Origin: Cytophagales bacterium
Lineage (GTDB): Bacteria > Bacteroidota > Bacteroidia > Cytophagales > 172606-1
Length of the DNA: 64,000 bases
Assembly: GCA_030448185.1 (NCBI GenBank)
Contig: JAUJNL010000037.1
Location: 1 to 64,000 of the forward strand
Direction of reading: 5' to 3'
Part shown: positions 30,687-39,636 of the stretch, piece after piece
Layout of the letters: the number at the start of each line of letters is the position of its first letter
How positions within the stretch are numbered: position 1 is the stretch's first letter
The notes under the pieces: model-generated
Database searches by the model: none
The model's input: the letters and a program-made list of their open reading frames with translations, nothing else
Told to the model about the DNA's origin: nothing
Position numbers and translations under genes: made by a program

Positions 30687-31781
30687 TCAGGCTAAGGCCA
30701 GTACTTCATCCGCAATTTCACGGGCTGCATTGGGTTTGCCCAGGTGAAGAATATTCAAAGACAACTCTTCTTTCGCCCGTTCTTCGTGCAACAGCTGAAA
30801 TGCAGTAGGGATTAGTTTTTCTTTGGCTTCGTCATCCCGTACCAGCAGGGCGGCGTGGGCCTGCACCAGTGCCATGGCATTTTTAGTCTGGTGGTCTTCC
30901 GAAACATTAGGGGAAGGAACCAGAATAGCGGGCCGGCCAGCGAGGCAAAGCTCCGAAATAGACAAGGCTCCGGCCCGGGAAATAACTACATCTGCCGCAG
31001 CATAGGCCAGGTCCATGCGGGTGATAAAATCATTGACCTTAATATCAGGGGAGCCTATCACATCAGCCGCTATTTTGCAGCTTTCGTAGTAAAATTTACC
31101 CGTTTGCCAGATCAGTTGTACATTCGCCTCGGCAATCTGAGCCAATGCTCCTTTGATACTGTCGTTGATAGTCCGGGCTCCCAAGCTACCACCAATCACC
31201 AGGATGATGGGCTTATCCGGTGAAAGTCCAAAAAATCGAACGGCCTCCTCCTTTTTTTGCCCGGCGTTCAGAATATCTTGCCGCACCGGATTGCCAGTAA
31301 CCCGGATTTTATCAGGGGGGAAAAAATTTTCCATACCCGGATAGGCTACGCAGATGCGCTTCGCTTTTCTGGCCAACAATTTATTAGTCAGTCCGGCGTA
31401 TGAATTCTGTTCCTGGATGAGGGTAGGTATCCCTGCTGAAGCAGCGGCATACAACAGGGGCCCGCTGGCATAACCGCCTACGCCAATGGCCACGTCCGGC
31501 TTGAAGTCCCGGACAATTTGTTTCGCCTTATTCAGGCTTTTTAATAGCTTAAACGGAAAAGAGAGATTTTTCAGGGTCAGGCTCCGTTGAATACCGGCAA
31601 TGGGAAGGCCAATAATTTTATATCCAGCCTGGGGTACTTTCTGCATTTCCATCTTTCCTTCGGCTCCCACAAACAAAATCTCGACTTCTGGCCTAAGCTG
31701 TTTAATGGTATTGGCAATGGCAATTGCCGGGTATATATGTCCTCCGGTACCGCCTCCGCTGATGATAATTCTCTTGACCAT
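30687..31781 (-). CDS. murG: Lipid II synthase, UDP-GlcNAc transferase
   Basis: Transfers GlcNAc to lipid I, giving lipid II, at the cytoplasmic membrane face. Hallmarks: N-terminal SGGGTGGHIYPAIAIA, GVGGYASGPLLYAAA, IQEQNSYAGLTNKLLA, the donor-site GGSLGAR, RAGALSISEL and SPNVSEDHQTKNA. 364 aa, intact. In the dcw order it follows ftsW, with a broken GxxExxY gene lying between. Confidence 0.97.
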   Translation of the reverse strand: MVKRIIISGGGTGGHIYPAIAIANTIKQLRPEVEILFVGAEGKMEMQKVPQAGYKIIGLPIAGIQRSLTLKNLSFPFKLLKSLNKAKQIVRDFKPDVAIGVGGYASGPLLYAAASAGIPTLIQEQNSYAGLTNKLLARKAKRICVAYPGMENFFPPDKIRVTGNPVRQDILNAGQKKEEAVRFFGLSPDKPIILVIGGSLGARTINDSIKGALAQIAEANVQLIWQTGKFYYESCKIAADVIGSPDIKVNDFITRMDLAYAAADVVISRAGALSISELCLAGRPAILVPSPNVSEDHQTKNAMALVQAHAALLVRDDEAKEKLIPTAFQLLHEERAKEELSLNILHLGKPNAAREIADEVLALA

Positions 31782-31887
31782 GATTTTCTTGATTAAAGGA
31801 TTACCATGATGGTTTATTTATGGAATCCGATAGATACAGTAAATCTGTTTCTTGATTAATTAAATCCTTGTTTTGGCTTTAAAACCC

Positions 31888-32451
31888 TTATTGCTTTTTG
31901 GTTAATTTATTATTGTGAAATCTTTTGAACTCCAAACTTCTGCTGCCGAAATTAATAAGCAGCCCAACTTCTAATTTATAAGCTTCTAAATAATTCATGC
32001 ATTGAGCGTAATGTGCTTCTTCGAGTTTGATAATAGCTTTCAATTCAATGAAGCTGTTTAGACTTTTGAGAAAGGATAAATTTCAGGCAGAGATTCGTCC
32101 GAGAATGTCGGTTTTGAGAAACCGACACCACGATATTGTGTCGTCGGTTTCTCAAAACCGATGAAAGTCGCCTCCTTACCAACATTTCAGTCTCTTTCTC
32201 AAAAAGTCTAAACAGCTTCAATAACAATCTTATGCTCTACCAAAAAATCTACCTGTCGGCTTCCAACCTTTACCGAATCATAAAAAATATCCACCTCCAA
32301 CTCCCGGTCAAACTGTATTCCTTGCTTTCCTAATTCAATGGCTAAACAACGTTGATAAATTACCTCCTGAAAGCCATTCCCCATTACTACCATGTACTTT
32401 CATAGCACACCCTATAATGCACTTGGTTAAATCTTCGTATACATACTGCAT
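31888..32451 (-). pseudogene. GxxExxY-family protein, interrupted by a MITE-like element
   Basis: Small protein family of unknown biochemical role (PD-(D/E)XK-like in some descriptions). The N-terminus reads MQYVYEDLTKCIIGCAMKVH, then after a frameshift near 32392 the signature GFQEVIYQRCLAIELGKQGI and VGSRQVDFLVEHKIVIE. There the coding sequence is cut by a 170-bp element (32050-32219). It resumes exactly in frame as [35 protein letters not shown] to the stop at 31888. Removing the element plus one copy of a 3-bp duplication restores the expected VIELKAI. The gene sits between ftsW and murG. Confidence 0.8.
32050..32219. mobile_element. MITE-like element with ~25-bp terminal inverted repeats
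   Basis: 170 bp. The ends are inverted copies beginning GAAGCTGTTTAGAC and continuing to GAGAAAG with one T more on one side. The interior has a second nested palindrome (GTCGGTTT...AAACCGAC arms around 32105-32160). It is flanked by the trinucleotide AAT on both sides (32047-32049 and 32220-32222), consistent with a 3-bp target duplication. It encodes no transposase. The parent IS family is not identified. Confidence 0.8.
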
Positions 32452-32557
32452 AATCTATTACTATTCGCCCGAATCATTCTTTACATAATCCCCACGGCAG
32501 AGGGCAATCAAAAATCCATTAAATCAAGGTAATTCTTCTAATCAAGTAAATCATGGT

Positions 32558-33683
32558 TCAGACGCGGCCTTCCTTAATTTCACCCCGGCTCACGCTGATA
32601 ATAATACCGATAGATAACCCGGTAAATAACAGGGAAGTACCCCCATACTGAGCAGCGGCAGCGGTTGACCCGTCACGGGAATGAGCCCAACCGCAACTGC
32701 CATGTTTGCAAAGGCTTGCACGACCAGACTAAAACTTAGCCCAGCCGACAATAAGCCGCCAAAAGCCCGGTCACTCTTAGATACGGCTAGCATGCCCCGG
32801 TACAGCAGGATGAGGTAGAATAGAATTACGATGCCGCCCCCGATCAGTCCGTATTCCTCCACGATAATGGCGTAAATAAAGTCGTTGTAGGCGTTGGGCA
32901 AAATGTTCCGTTGTTCGCTATGGCCGATTCCCTTGCCTAACGTGCCTCCTGTAGCCACGGCAATAAAGGACTGCTCGACCTGATAGTGTACTTTGGAAGA
33001 GTCATGCAGGGTTTCGACAAAAGAAACAATCCGACTGACTACGGTTTCCAGGCGGTTTCCGGCATATAGACCAATGGTGACCAGTATGGAACCAATCAGG
33101 AAAAAGTGACACCAGATACTTAACGGGAACCCGGCCAATAAACATCAGCAGCACACGTGGCAAACAACAGTGCGGCTGTGGAGAAGTTTGACAAGGCAAT
33201 AAAACCGCAGATGATACCGCACCAAAGCAGAATCGGAATGAGGGATTCTTTGATGTCGTCAATATTCTGCTGCCGCTTGGCCAGCATGGCCGCAATGCTG
33301 GAAATCAGGGCCAGTTTCGCCAGGTCAGAGGGCTGAAATGAATTACCGAAAATGATAAATACCCGGCTGGCGGCATTAATATTCCGGCCAAAAAAGTATA
33401 CCAGGATCAATAGGGGAACCGATAGCCAAAGGGCTAGCCGCGAAAGTTTGGCGTAAAGCCGGTAGTCAAACTTATGGGCCACCCACATGGCGGCTAAACT
33501 TAGACTCACCAGGATGGAGTGTTTGATGAGATAGTATTCCGTGTTGCCTTCCTGCATTTTGTAGGCCAGCGTACCGGTGGCGCTGTATACGACCAGTACA
33601 CTCATCAGCGAAAGCCCCAGTACGACGCACCAGATAATTGGGTCTCCTTTGATATTTTTATCAATCCAGGCTTTTATTTCCAT
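32558..33683 (-). pseudogene. ftsW: Lipid II polymerase / division protein FtsW (frameshifted)
   Basis: SEDS-family glycosyltransferase with ~10 TM helices working with FtsI. Seen: VVYSATGTLAY, FGRNINAASRVFIIFGNSFQPSDLAKL (the conserved loop), GTLGKGIGHSEQRNILPNAYNDFIYAIIVEEYG, and TGQPLPLLSMG. One break near 33125 splits the protein. A second at a G-run near 32635 separates LLSMG from the true C-terminus GTSLLFTGLSIGIIISVSRGEI. Merged length ~374 aa is normal. Located between murD (with a toxin-antitoxin pair in between) and murG. Confidence 0.88.
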
Positions 33684-33751
33684 CGGTTAAATCGGACTAA
33701 ACCCAAACTTAATCATGGTAGGTTGTAAAAACTAAAGGTTAAATGAAATTC

Positions 33752-34090
33752 TTAATCTGAATTCTGGAAGATTTGATTAATTATCTGATAAACTGCTTCC
33801 AATTTAGTCTGCTTTATCTTTCCTGCTTTGTATAGGATAATCTTCTTGTCAGCAGTAAATATTCGATTAGGGCGAATATTGCTATCAGTACTTAGTTGTC
33901 CGCTTTCAAAGTCCCGATGAATAAGAGGAATACTGTACAAGTCCCGTACGTTTTGGCTGGTAATCTGGCATAATATAATATCATCTCCGCTCAGGTCAGC
34001 CAACACAAGAGCAGGCCGCTTTTTACTGGCGGATAAATCCGGGAAGGGAAACGGTACTACGACTACTTCCCCTTTTATAAATTTTGCCAT
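33752..34090 (-). CDS. MazF/PemK-type toxin
   Basis: Predicted type II toxin, an mRNA interferase of the MazF/PemK fold. Features are the N-terminal KGEVVVVPFPFPDLSASKKRPALVL, CQITSQN, and SNIRPNRIFTADKKII. ~112 aa with ATG 34090 (MAKFIKGE), which overlaps the end of the upstream antitoxin gene by 16 bp, suggesting translational coupling. An in-frame upstream start at 34117 would overlap more and adds a non-conserved head. The pair sits between murD and ftsW. Confidence 0.88.
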   Translation of the reverse strand: MAKFIKGEVVVVPFPFPDLSASKKRPALVLADLSGDDIILCQITSQNVRDLYSIPLIHRDFESGQLSTDSNIRPNRIFTADKKIILYKAGKIKQTKLEAVYQIINQIFQNSD

Positions 34091-34269
34091 GCCTGGTCTT
34101 CTTGTGGGTCGAGCCAATCTTTAGCCAGTGTAGCTTGGCTAGCAAGGTGGGTTTCTCTCTTTTCTTTCCGGAATCGCAAAAAGGCAATAAATTCCAGCAG
34201 CTCTTCCAGATAGTCCTCCGGAATACCCTCTATTTGTTCAAAAATTAATTCTTTCGTATATTTTGTCAT
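34075..34269 (-). CDS. Antitoxin partner (DUF2281-like)
   Basis: 64-aa acidic/helical protein: KELIFEQIEGIPEDYLEELLEFIAFLRFRKEK followed by a C-terminal tail with DWLDPQEDQAW. This layout, a short N-terminal helix-rich part plus a toxin-neutralising tail, is that of DUF2281/VapB-type antitoxins often paired with MazF/PIN toxins. It overlaps the toxin start by 16 bp. DNA-binding autoregulation is likely but not shown. Confidence 0.8.
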   Translation of the reverse strand: MTKYTKELIFEQIEGIPEDYLEELLEFIAFLRFRKEKRETHLASQATLAKDWLDPQEDQAWQNL

Positions 34270-34383
34270 GTGTCTTGCAATTGTGTCCCACTCTTTTAAC
34301 GAAACTCTTACTCTTTTTTGTTCTTTCTTATATTATCGTTATTGGTCGTACACCAGATTTCGTACGGGAATTACAGACTTAAC

Positions 34384-35817
34384 TCACTCCAACTCGCCAT
34401 TCTCCTGCATGAGTTGCTGCACGGCCGCCTTAAATTGCTGGCCCCGGTCTTCATAGTTACGAAACAGGTCAAAGGAGGCGCAGGCCGGAGAAAGCAGTAC
34501 CACGTCGCCGGGTTGGGCTAAAGATAAGCCAAGCTTAATTGCTTCCCGTACATCCTGCGTTTCGCGGATTTCGGGTACGATTCCTTTAAAATACGCTTTC
34601 AGTTTTGAGTTGTCTTTACCCAGGCAAACCAGGGCTTTTACTTTTTCCTTCACCAGGTCCTGGATCTGGTTGTAGTCATTGCCTTTGTCGAGGCCGCCGG
34701 CAATCCAGACTAGGGGTTGTTTGAAACTGCCCAAGGCATAAAATACCGAATCGACATTCGTAGCCTTGGAATCATTCACAAACTTCACTCCGTTCACTTC
34801 ACCGGCCGGTTCGAGGCGGTGCGGTGCGTTTTTAAAGGTTTTCAGGCCAGCTTTTACTTTCTCTTCTTCAATCCTCAGAATCCGCGTCACCAGAATAGCT
34901 GCTATCGCATTAATCGCATTGTGCTTGCCCTGAATGGGCAGTTCTTCCATCCGGATCCGCATCGGTTCCTGATGGCCGTAGTGAAAATTCACGGTAAGGG
35001 TATCGTCTTTGAGATAAGAAATATCCGGCTTGCCAATCAGATGGTCAGGGAATTGGGTAGTAATAGGAAGCTTAATGGGAATAAAATTGTGCTTATCCAA
35101 TTCGGCCGTAATAGCTTTGTCATCGGCGTAGTAGATAAAAAAATCATGAGCCGTTTGCTGTTGAATGATCCGGAACTTGGAATCAATGTATTTCTGGAAA
35201 GTGTATTCGTAACGGTCCAGGTGGTCAGGCGTGATATTAAGCAGGATGGCAATATGCGGATGAAACTGATAGCTGTTATCCAACTGGAAGCTACTGATTT
35301 CCAGTACAAAGTAGTCAAAGGTATCTTCAATGACCTGTTTGGCGAAACTTTCCCCCACGTTTCCGGCCAGAGCTACATGTAGCCCGGCAGATTTGAGCAG
35401 ATGATAAGTAAGCAGCGTAGTAGTGGTTTTACCATTGGAACCCGTAATGGCAATCAGCTTGGCTTTGGTGTACCGGGCCGCAAACTCAATTTCGGAAATA
35501 ACCGGAATGCCTTTGGTCTTTATTTTCTGAATAATATCGGCTTTATCGGGAATGCCGGGGCTTTTAATAACCTCACCGGCGGCCAATATCCTGTCTTCCG
35601 TATGCCCTTCTTCCTCAAATTCAATCTCATTGTCCTCTAACACCCGCCGGTATTTATCGGACAGTTTGCCTTTGTCGGACAGGAACACTGCAAAGCCTTT
35701 TGCTTTGCCCAGCAGTGCCGCTCCTACGCCGCTTTCCCCGCCGCCGAGAATGACGATGTTCGATATTCGATGTTCGATGTTCGATGTGTGCGGATTCAGT
35801 TCTTTACTCATACTCAT
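34384..35817 (-). CDS. murD: UDP-N-acetylmuramoylalanine--D-glutamate ligase
   Basis: Adds D-Glu to UDP-MurNAc-L-Ala. Motifs: VILGGGESGVGAALL, ATP loop AITGSNGKTTTTLLTY near residue 128, LEISSFQLD, HRLEPAGEVNGVKFVNDSKATN, LLSPACASFDLFRNYEDRGQQF. 477 aa, intact. The first ~20 residues (NPHTSNIEHRISN) are not MurD-like: their DNA is a (CATCGAA/TATCGAA)n-type repeat found elsewhere between genes here, so either the real start is internal or the repeat has been captured as coding sequence. Confidence 0.96.
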   Translation of the reverse strand: MSMSKELNPHTSNIEHRISNIVILGGGESGVGAALLGKAKGFAVFLSDKGKLSDKYRRVLEDNEIEFEEEGHTEDRILAAGEVIKSPGIPDKADIIQKIKTKGIPVISEIEFAARYTKAKLIAITGSNGKTTTTLLTYHLLKSAGLHVALAGNVGESFAKQVIEDTFDYFVLEISSFQLDNSYQFHPHIAILLNITPDHLDRYEYTFQKYIDSKFRIIQQQTAHDFFIYYADDKAITAELDKHNFIPIKLPITTQFPDHLIGKPDISYLKDDTLTVNFHYGHQEPMRIRMEELPIQGKHNAINAIAAILVTRILRIEEEKVKAGLKTFKNAPHRLEPAGEVNGVKFVNDSKATNVDSVFYALGSFKQPLVWIAGGLDKGNDYNQIQDLVKEKVKALVCLGKDNSKLKAYFKGIVPEIRETQDVREAIKLGLSLAQPGDVVLLSPACASFDLFRNYEDRGQQFKAAVQQLMQENGELE

Positions 35818-35879
35818 TTATACAATGAAAAAGCCTTACTAAACGTAGCAGGTTTGGTAAGGCTGGATATTACAAAAAT

Positions 35880-36005
35880 TTAACTGATTTGATAGCTAAA
35901 AACCGACTCGAACAACCATGAAATGACAATAACCGGGGGTGGCTTGAATTGACCATTGGGCAACTGGTAATTAACTTCTACAATCTCTCGTTGTTGAACG
36001 GCCAT
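35880..36005 (-). pseudogene. Truncated PemK/MazF-like toxin remnant
   Basis: 41 codons. The first ~28 residues, QREIVEVNYQLPNGQFKPPPVIVIS, match the beginning of a PemK-family toxin, and then the similarity stops (WLFESVFSYQIS). The start ATG overlaps the stop of the preceding small gene (TAATATG). The rest of a toxin (~80 residues) is absent, so this is a remnant or is cut by a deletion. Confidence 0.55.
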
Positions 36006-36006
36006 A

Positions 36007-36240
36007 TTACTCCAGGTATTTAGCGAAAGCCTTATTCTTTCTGGAAATAGCCATTTGCTTCATCGCTTCATGTTCTTCTTTTGCCTGGGATTCTTCATCC
36101 GGCTGCATCGTAACCTCCGATACAAAATTTAAAACCTTGAGCATCACAGCTAGCATTTCTCCTTTCTCTTGGGACGGTACTTTTATGAGACGGGTTGTCA
36201 GGCCAAAAGTTCCAGTTAATTAGAAACTCCAATCCTTCAT
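36007..36240 (-). pseudogene. Small protein upstream of the PemK remnant (in-frame stop)
   Basis: From ATG 36240 the frame reads MKDWSF, a TAA (36220-36222), then LTGTFGLTTRLIKVPSQEKGEMLAVMLKVLNFVSEV...RKNKAFAKYLE. The last ~50 residues could also be made from ATG 36156. Not recognised as a family. It follows the next upstream small gene by a single base and overlaps the remnant toxin start, so the three look like one small operon. Confidence 0.45.
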
Positions 36241-36241
36241 T

Positions 36242-36412
36242 CTACCACTCATTAGCCTCTTTCTCAAGGCCTTCTATAGAAATTACTCTACCTTCACTAA
36301 TAGCCTTTTGAGTAGCCAAAGCCCGTTGCCGTAATTCCTCAACCGTCAGAGTCTCGTCCTGAATGGTATCTATCTCCGTCTTGATCCGTTCTTTTTCCTT
36401 CAGGAAATCCAT
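36242..36412 (-). CDS. Small hypothetical protein, possible antitoxin
   Basis: 56 aa: MDFLKEKERIKTEIDTIQDETLTVEELRQRALATQKAISEG... Charged and helical, no recognised domain. Size, charge and position directly upstream of a PemK-like remnant suggest an antitoxin-like role, but this is inference only. Confidence 0.45.
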   Translation of the reverse strand: MDFLKEKERIKTEIDTIQDETLTVEELRQRALATQKAISEGRVISIEGLEKEANEW

Positions 36413-36484
36413 TCGTTTAAACAGTTATTTAACCAAATATAAGGAATTCTGCTTATCGGCTATTCATAAGAATTGCCATTTCAT

Positions 36485-37184
36485 CTAATTCTCCCGGTCT
36501 GCTATCAGAATAACGACGTGGCCGGGAGCCACCCCGATCCCAACCTGATGCCCGGAAAAAGCAGTGCCATTAAGGACGACTCCTTTTCCTAATAAATGCA
36601 GCCGGTGGCTGGCCTCTTCGTCGGGAGCACCGTTTTCATAAATCAGGAACTTAACGTATCGGTGGTGCGTCCACTGGGTGTCTTTCGGATTGGTACTGAT
36701 GTTTCCGGCGCAGCTCTCGAGTACGTGCGTTCCTTCTTCTTCCAGGTAGCGGAAAGGGTTCGCCAGGGGATAGCCCGAACGGAGCACGTACCAGCCAATG
36801 TGGCGTTTCCAGGGATCTTCGTGCCCGAAGTACTTATGCCGAAGCATATCCTCGGCCTTCATTTGGGCAATCTTGGATAAGGCTGAATCCCATTGCAAAG
36901 GCGGTAAAGCCGGAAAATGATCGAGTTTGATTCTGATTTCCCGGCCATAAGCTCCCGGATTCTGACGGGCCCGGTTGAGTTCGGCAAATTCCCGTTTAGC
37001 TACAGCAAGACATATAGAATCCATATCCGGATGACGGCGTACTATCCGGTAAAAATTATCACTTGGGTTTTTTCATGCCCATTACCTGAATGCCATACTG
37101 CAAGCGGGAGTTGTAATTAACCTGCGGTTGGGCTTTTACTGGAATAATACCAGCTATAAAAATTAAGAGTAGTGGGATTCTCAC
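36485..37184 (-). pseudogene. Secreted CAP/SCP-domain protein (one frameshift)
   Basis: CAP superfamily (SCP/PR1) protein, exported, function unknown. With a GTG start at 37184 the N-terminus is a signal peptide (VRIPLLLIFIAGIIPVKAQ). A frameshift near 37063 leads to the main frame. The CAP core shows FAELNRARQNP, LQWDSALSKIAQMKAEDML, KYFGHEDP and TVTHHRYVKF-like WTHHRYVKFLIYENG; the helix with A-x-x-x-A-E-D and the later histidines fit the CAP cavity. ~230 aa after joining. Inserted between mraY and murD. Confidence 0.72.
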
Positions 37185-37254
37185 AAAAATTCAATTCTTC
37201 TCAAAAAAATATTTGCACTACCAAGTGTTTGATATCTCAAAAATGTAAGCTACC

Positions 37255-37888
37255 TCAGGCGTATTTCTGTTCTTTATCCTCTTTGAATCCATCAATTATC
37301 CAAAGGGCTACTCGAACAACAATCCAATATGCAATAAATCCTACTCCGAATGTAGGAATTCCTGCAATTATTGATAGTACCCAATGAAGTCGGATAAAAC
37401 CAGTATTTAATTGCTTTATTCGTTCATAAAATGCTGCATAGCTATAAATTGAATTTACAACAATTGTTCCTGATATTGAGTCATGCCATCCTATTGGTTT
37501 CTTAGCTACAAAAGAAAGTCCGTCCAATGGAATTAACCTGCATAAGGTTCTTCCAAAACTCTCCAAAGCCTACTTTCTCTAGACTTTTTCTATCTCTTAC
37601 TACTGTGCAGGTAATAACCTTGCCAATAGTTTTATTAAAAATTGATTCAAAAGTTAACGTGTACACGATGTAAATTAGGCAACTAATCCCTTTTGCTACC
37701 TCTGATTCCATATATCTGTTTGAAACATAAGTAAATCCGTTGGACTCTTCATAAACTGCAAAATAGCTATCGAAAACGTCTTCACTTATAGGGATTGCAA
37801 TAATAAGACAGATAGCATAGTCAATGAAGAAACCTAAAAGTCTCTGGTACCATGATGCTGGTACTGAATGTGTTGTCTCTTTATTCAT
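37255..37888 (-). pseudogene. RDD-family membrane protein (one frameshift)
   Basis: Predicted polytopic protein of the RDD family. SWYQRLLGFFIDYAICLIIAIPI holds the conserved Arg/Asp of the first helix; KTIGKVITCTVVRDRKS is the second conserved block; the C-terminal part has two more hydrophobic helices (VLSIIAGIPTFGVGFIAYWIVVRVALW). The break near 37535 separates GFGEFWKNL from CRLIPLDGLSFV. Merged ~205 aa. Function unknown. It lies between mraY and the CAP gene, with lower GC than its neighbours. Confidence 0.72.
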
Positions 37889-37930
37889 AAGTTCATAAAA
37901 ATATAACTTTTATTCCTACCGCTTTTATTC

Positions 37931-39137
37931 CTACCGCAGCTTCAGCGTAGCCAGGCTTAATACGGCCAGGATAATGCCGACAATCCAGAAACGGGTCACA
38001 ATTTTGGCTTCGTGGTAGCCGGATTTCTGATAATGGTGGTGCAGCGGCGACATCTTGAAGATGCGGCGGCCTTCCCCATATTTCTTTTTGGTGTATTTGA
38101 AATAGGCAACCTGGATCATTACGCTCAAATCTTCAATCAGGAAAAATGCCGCAGAAAATTGGAATCAGCAATTCTTTGCGGACCGTCAGGGCCAGTACAG
38201 CAATCAATCCACCCAATGTCAAGCTGCCCGTATCCCCCATAAACACCTGCGCCGGGAAGGAATTGTACCATAAAAACCCGATGCAAGCTCCCGTGAAGGC
38301 GGCGCAGAAAATTACGATCTCAGCCGAGCCGGGAATGTACAGAATGTTGAGGTAATTTGAGAAAATGGCGTTACCGGAAATATAAGCGAACAGGCCCAAT
38401 GTCAGACCAATGATGGCCGAAGTTCCCGCCGCCAGGCCGTCAATTCCATCTGTGATATTGGCGCCATTCGATACCGCAGTAACGATAATCACGACTACCA
38501 GTATGTAGACAATCCAGGTATAGTCATCGGGCAGAAACGGAATCAGGTCGTGGTAGCTGAACTGATTGAATTTGAGAAACGGAACGTTGGTAATGGTAGA
38601 CTTAATATCGCGGTACGGCGTGTTGTCAATACTGTTATAGTTAATCTGACCAGTAAATTCACGGATTACGACGTGATCATGGAAGTAGAGTGTCAGCCCT
38701 ACGATCAGGCCCAGACCTACCTGCCCGATTATTTTAAACATACCTTTCAGGCCTTCTTTATCTTTTTTGAATACTTTGATATAATCATCCAGAAAACCAA
38801 TCAGTCCAAGCCACACGGTAGAAACAATCAGCAGCATGACGTAGATGTTGTCGAGCCGGGCAAACAGTAGGGTAGGGATCAGAATGGAGCCGATAATGAT
38901 CAGGCCGCCCATGGTTGGGGTACCTTTCTTCTGCAACTGCCCTTCCAGCCCGAGATCCCGAATGGTTTCGCCCACTTGCAAGCGACGCAACGCATCAATG
39001 AGCCGTTTGCCGTAGATCGTGCCAAAGCCAAGCGAGATAATGACGGCCATGCCGGCCCGGAAAGAAATGTAACGGAATACACCGGCGCCAAAAAAATCAA
39101 AGTGCCGCTCTAAATAGTCGAAAAGATAGTATAACAC
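37931..39137 (-). pseudogene. mraY: Phospho-N-acetylmuramoyl-pentapeptide transferase MraY (one frameshift)
   Basis: Makes lipid I from UDP-MurNAc-pentapeptide and undecaprenyl phosphate in the membrane. Seen: [11 protein letters not shown], the aspartate pair in [14 protein letters not shown] [32 protein letters not shown], and [12 protein letters not shown]. The C-terminal [24 protein letters not shown] with the conserved His triplet is in a different frame after a break near 38130. Full length ~400 aa matches Bacteroidetes MraY. Directly downstream of the four-helix-bundle gene and murE. Confidence 0.92.
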
Positions 39138-39264
39138 TGCTTTATTAAATGTTAAATTTTGAATGTTAAATGCTAAATGAGCAGAAGCTTGTAGAATGTG
39201 GATGAACCTATAGGATTAGTATAATTATTTGCGTGGTTTTCATTTAACCTTTAGTATTAAGCAT

Positions 39265-39636
39265 TTAGAATTGCTTATTTTTCTGAGGTGATTTTACAAT
39301 GTCTGTGGTGAGCTTTACCAATTATTCAATATCATCCAAGTAAGCTGAGTAGTTGTAGCTTACCATTTGACTTTTATCGAGAAGGCGTAGCCAGTAGCGG
39401 GTTTCGCGGGCTTCTTTAGCCGCAATAGTCATTTTGGCAATAAAATCTTTTTTAGTTATTGCAGCAGTAGCTTCGTCTACATTAGCCCCAATGCTGGTTC
39501 CACTTCTAAGCACTTGTTTGGATAGTACAAGCTCGTTATGTTGTGCTAAAACTTTATATAAGACGATTACTTTCAGCGGGAAGTCAAAGCTTTTATTCAA
39601 TACAACATTCTCTCTCATTCTTCCTCCATTTAGCAT
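39265..39636 (-). pseudogene. Four-helix-bundle (23S rRNA-IVS-type) protein with in-frame stop
   Basis: Small four-helix-bundle family first known from 23S rRNA intervening sequences. Motifs: VVLNKSFDFPLKVIVLYKVL, QVLRSGTSIGANVDEA, KMTIAAKEARETRYWLRLL. The frame hits TAA 39322-39324 after YLDDIE but continues LVKLTTDIVKSPQKNKQF to 39265, which is how family members end, so GAA to TAA is the simplest explanation. Its stop-start junction with murE is tight (murE stop at 39637). A stray gene in the dcw cluster. Confidence 0.75.

Noticed and set aside
34717..35382. 221-codon plus-strand frame antisense to murD
   Set aside because: Shadow frame; murD on the other strand is fully supported.
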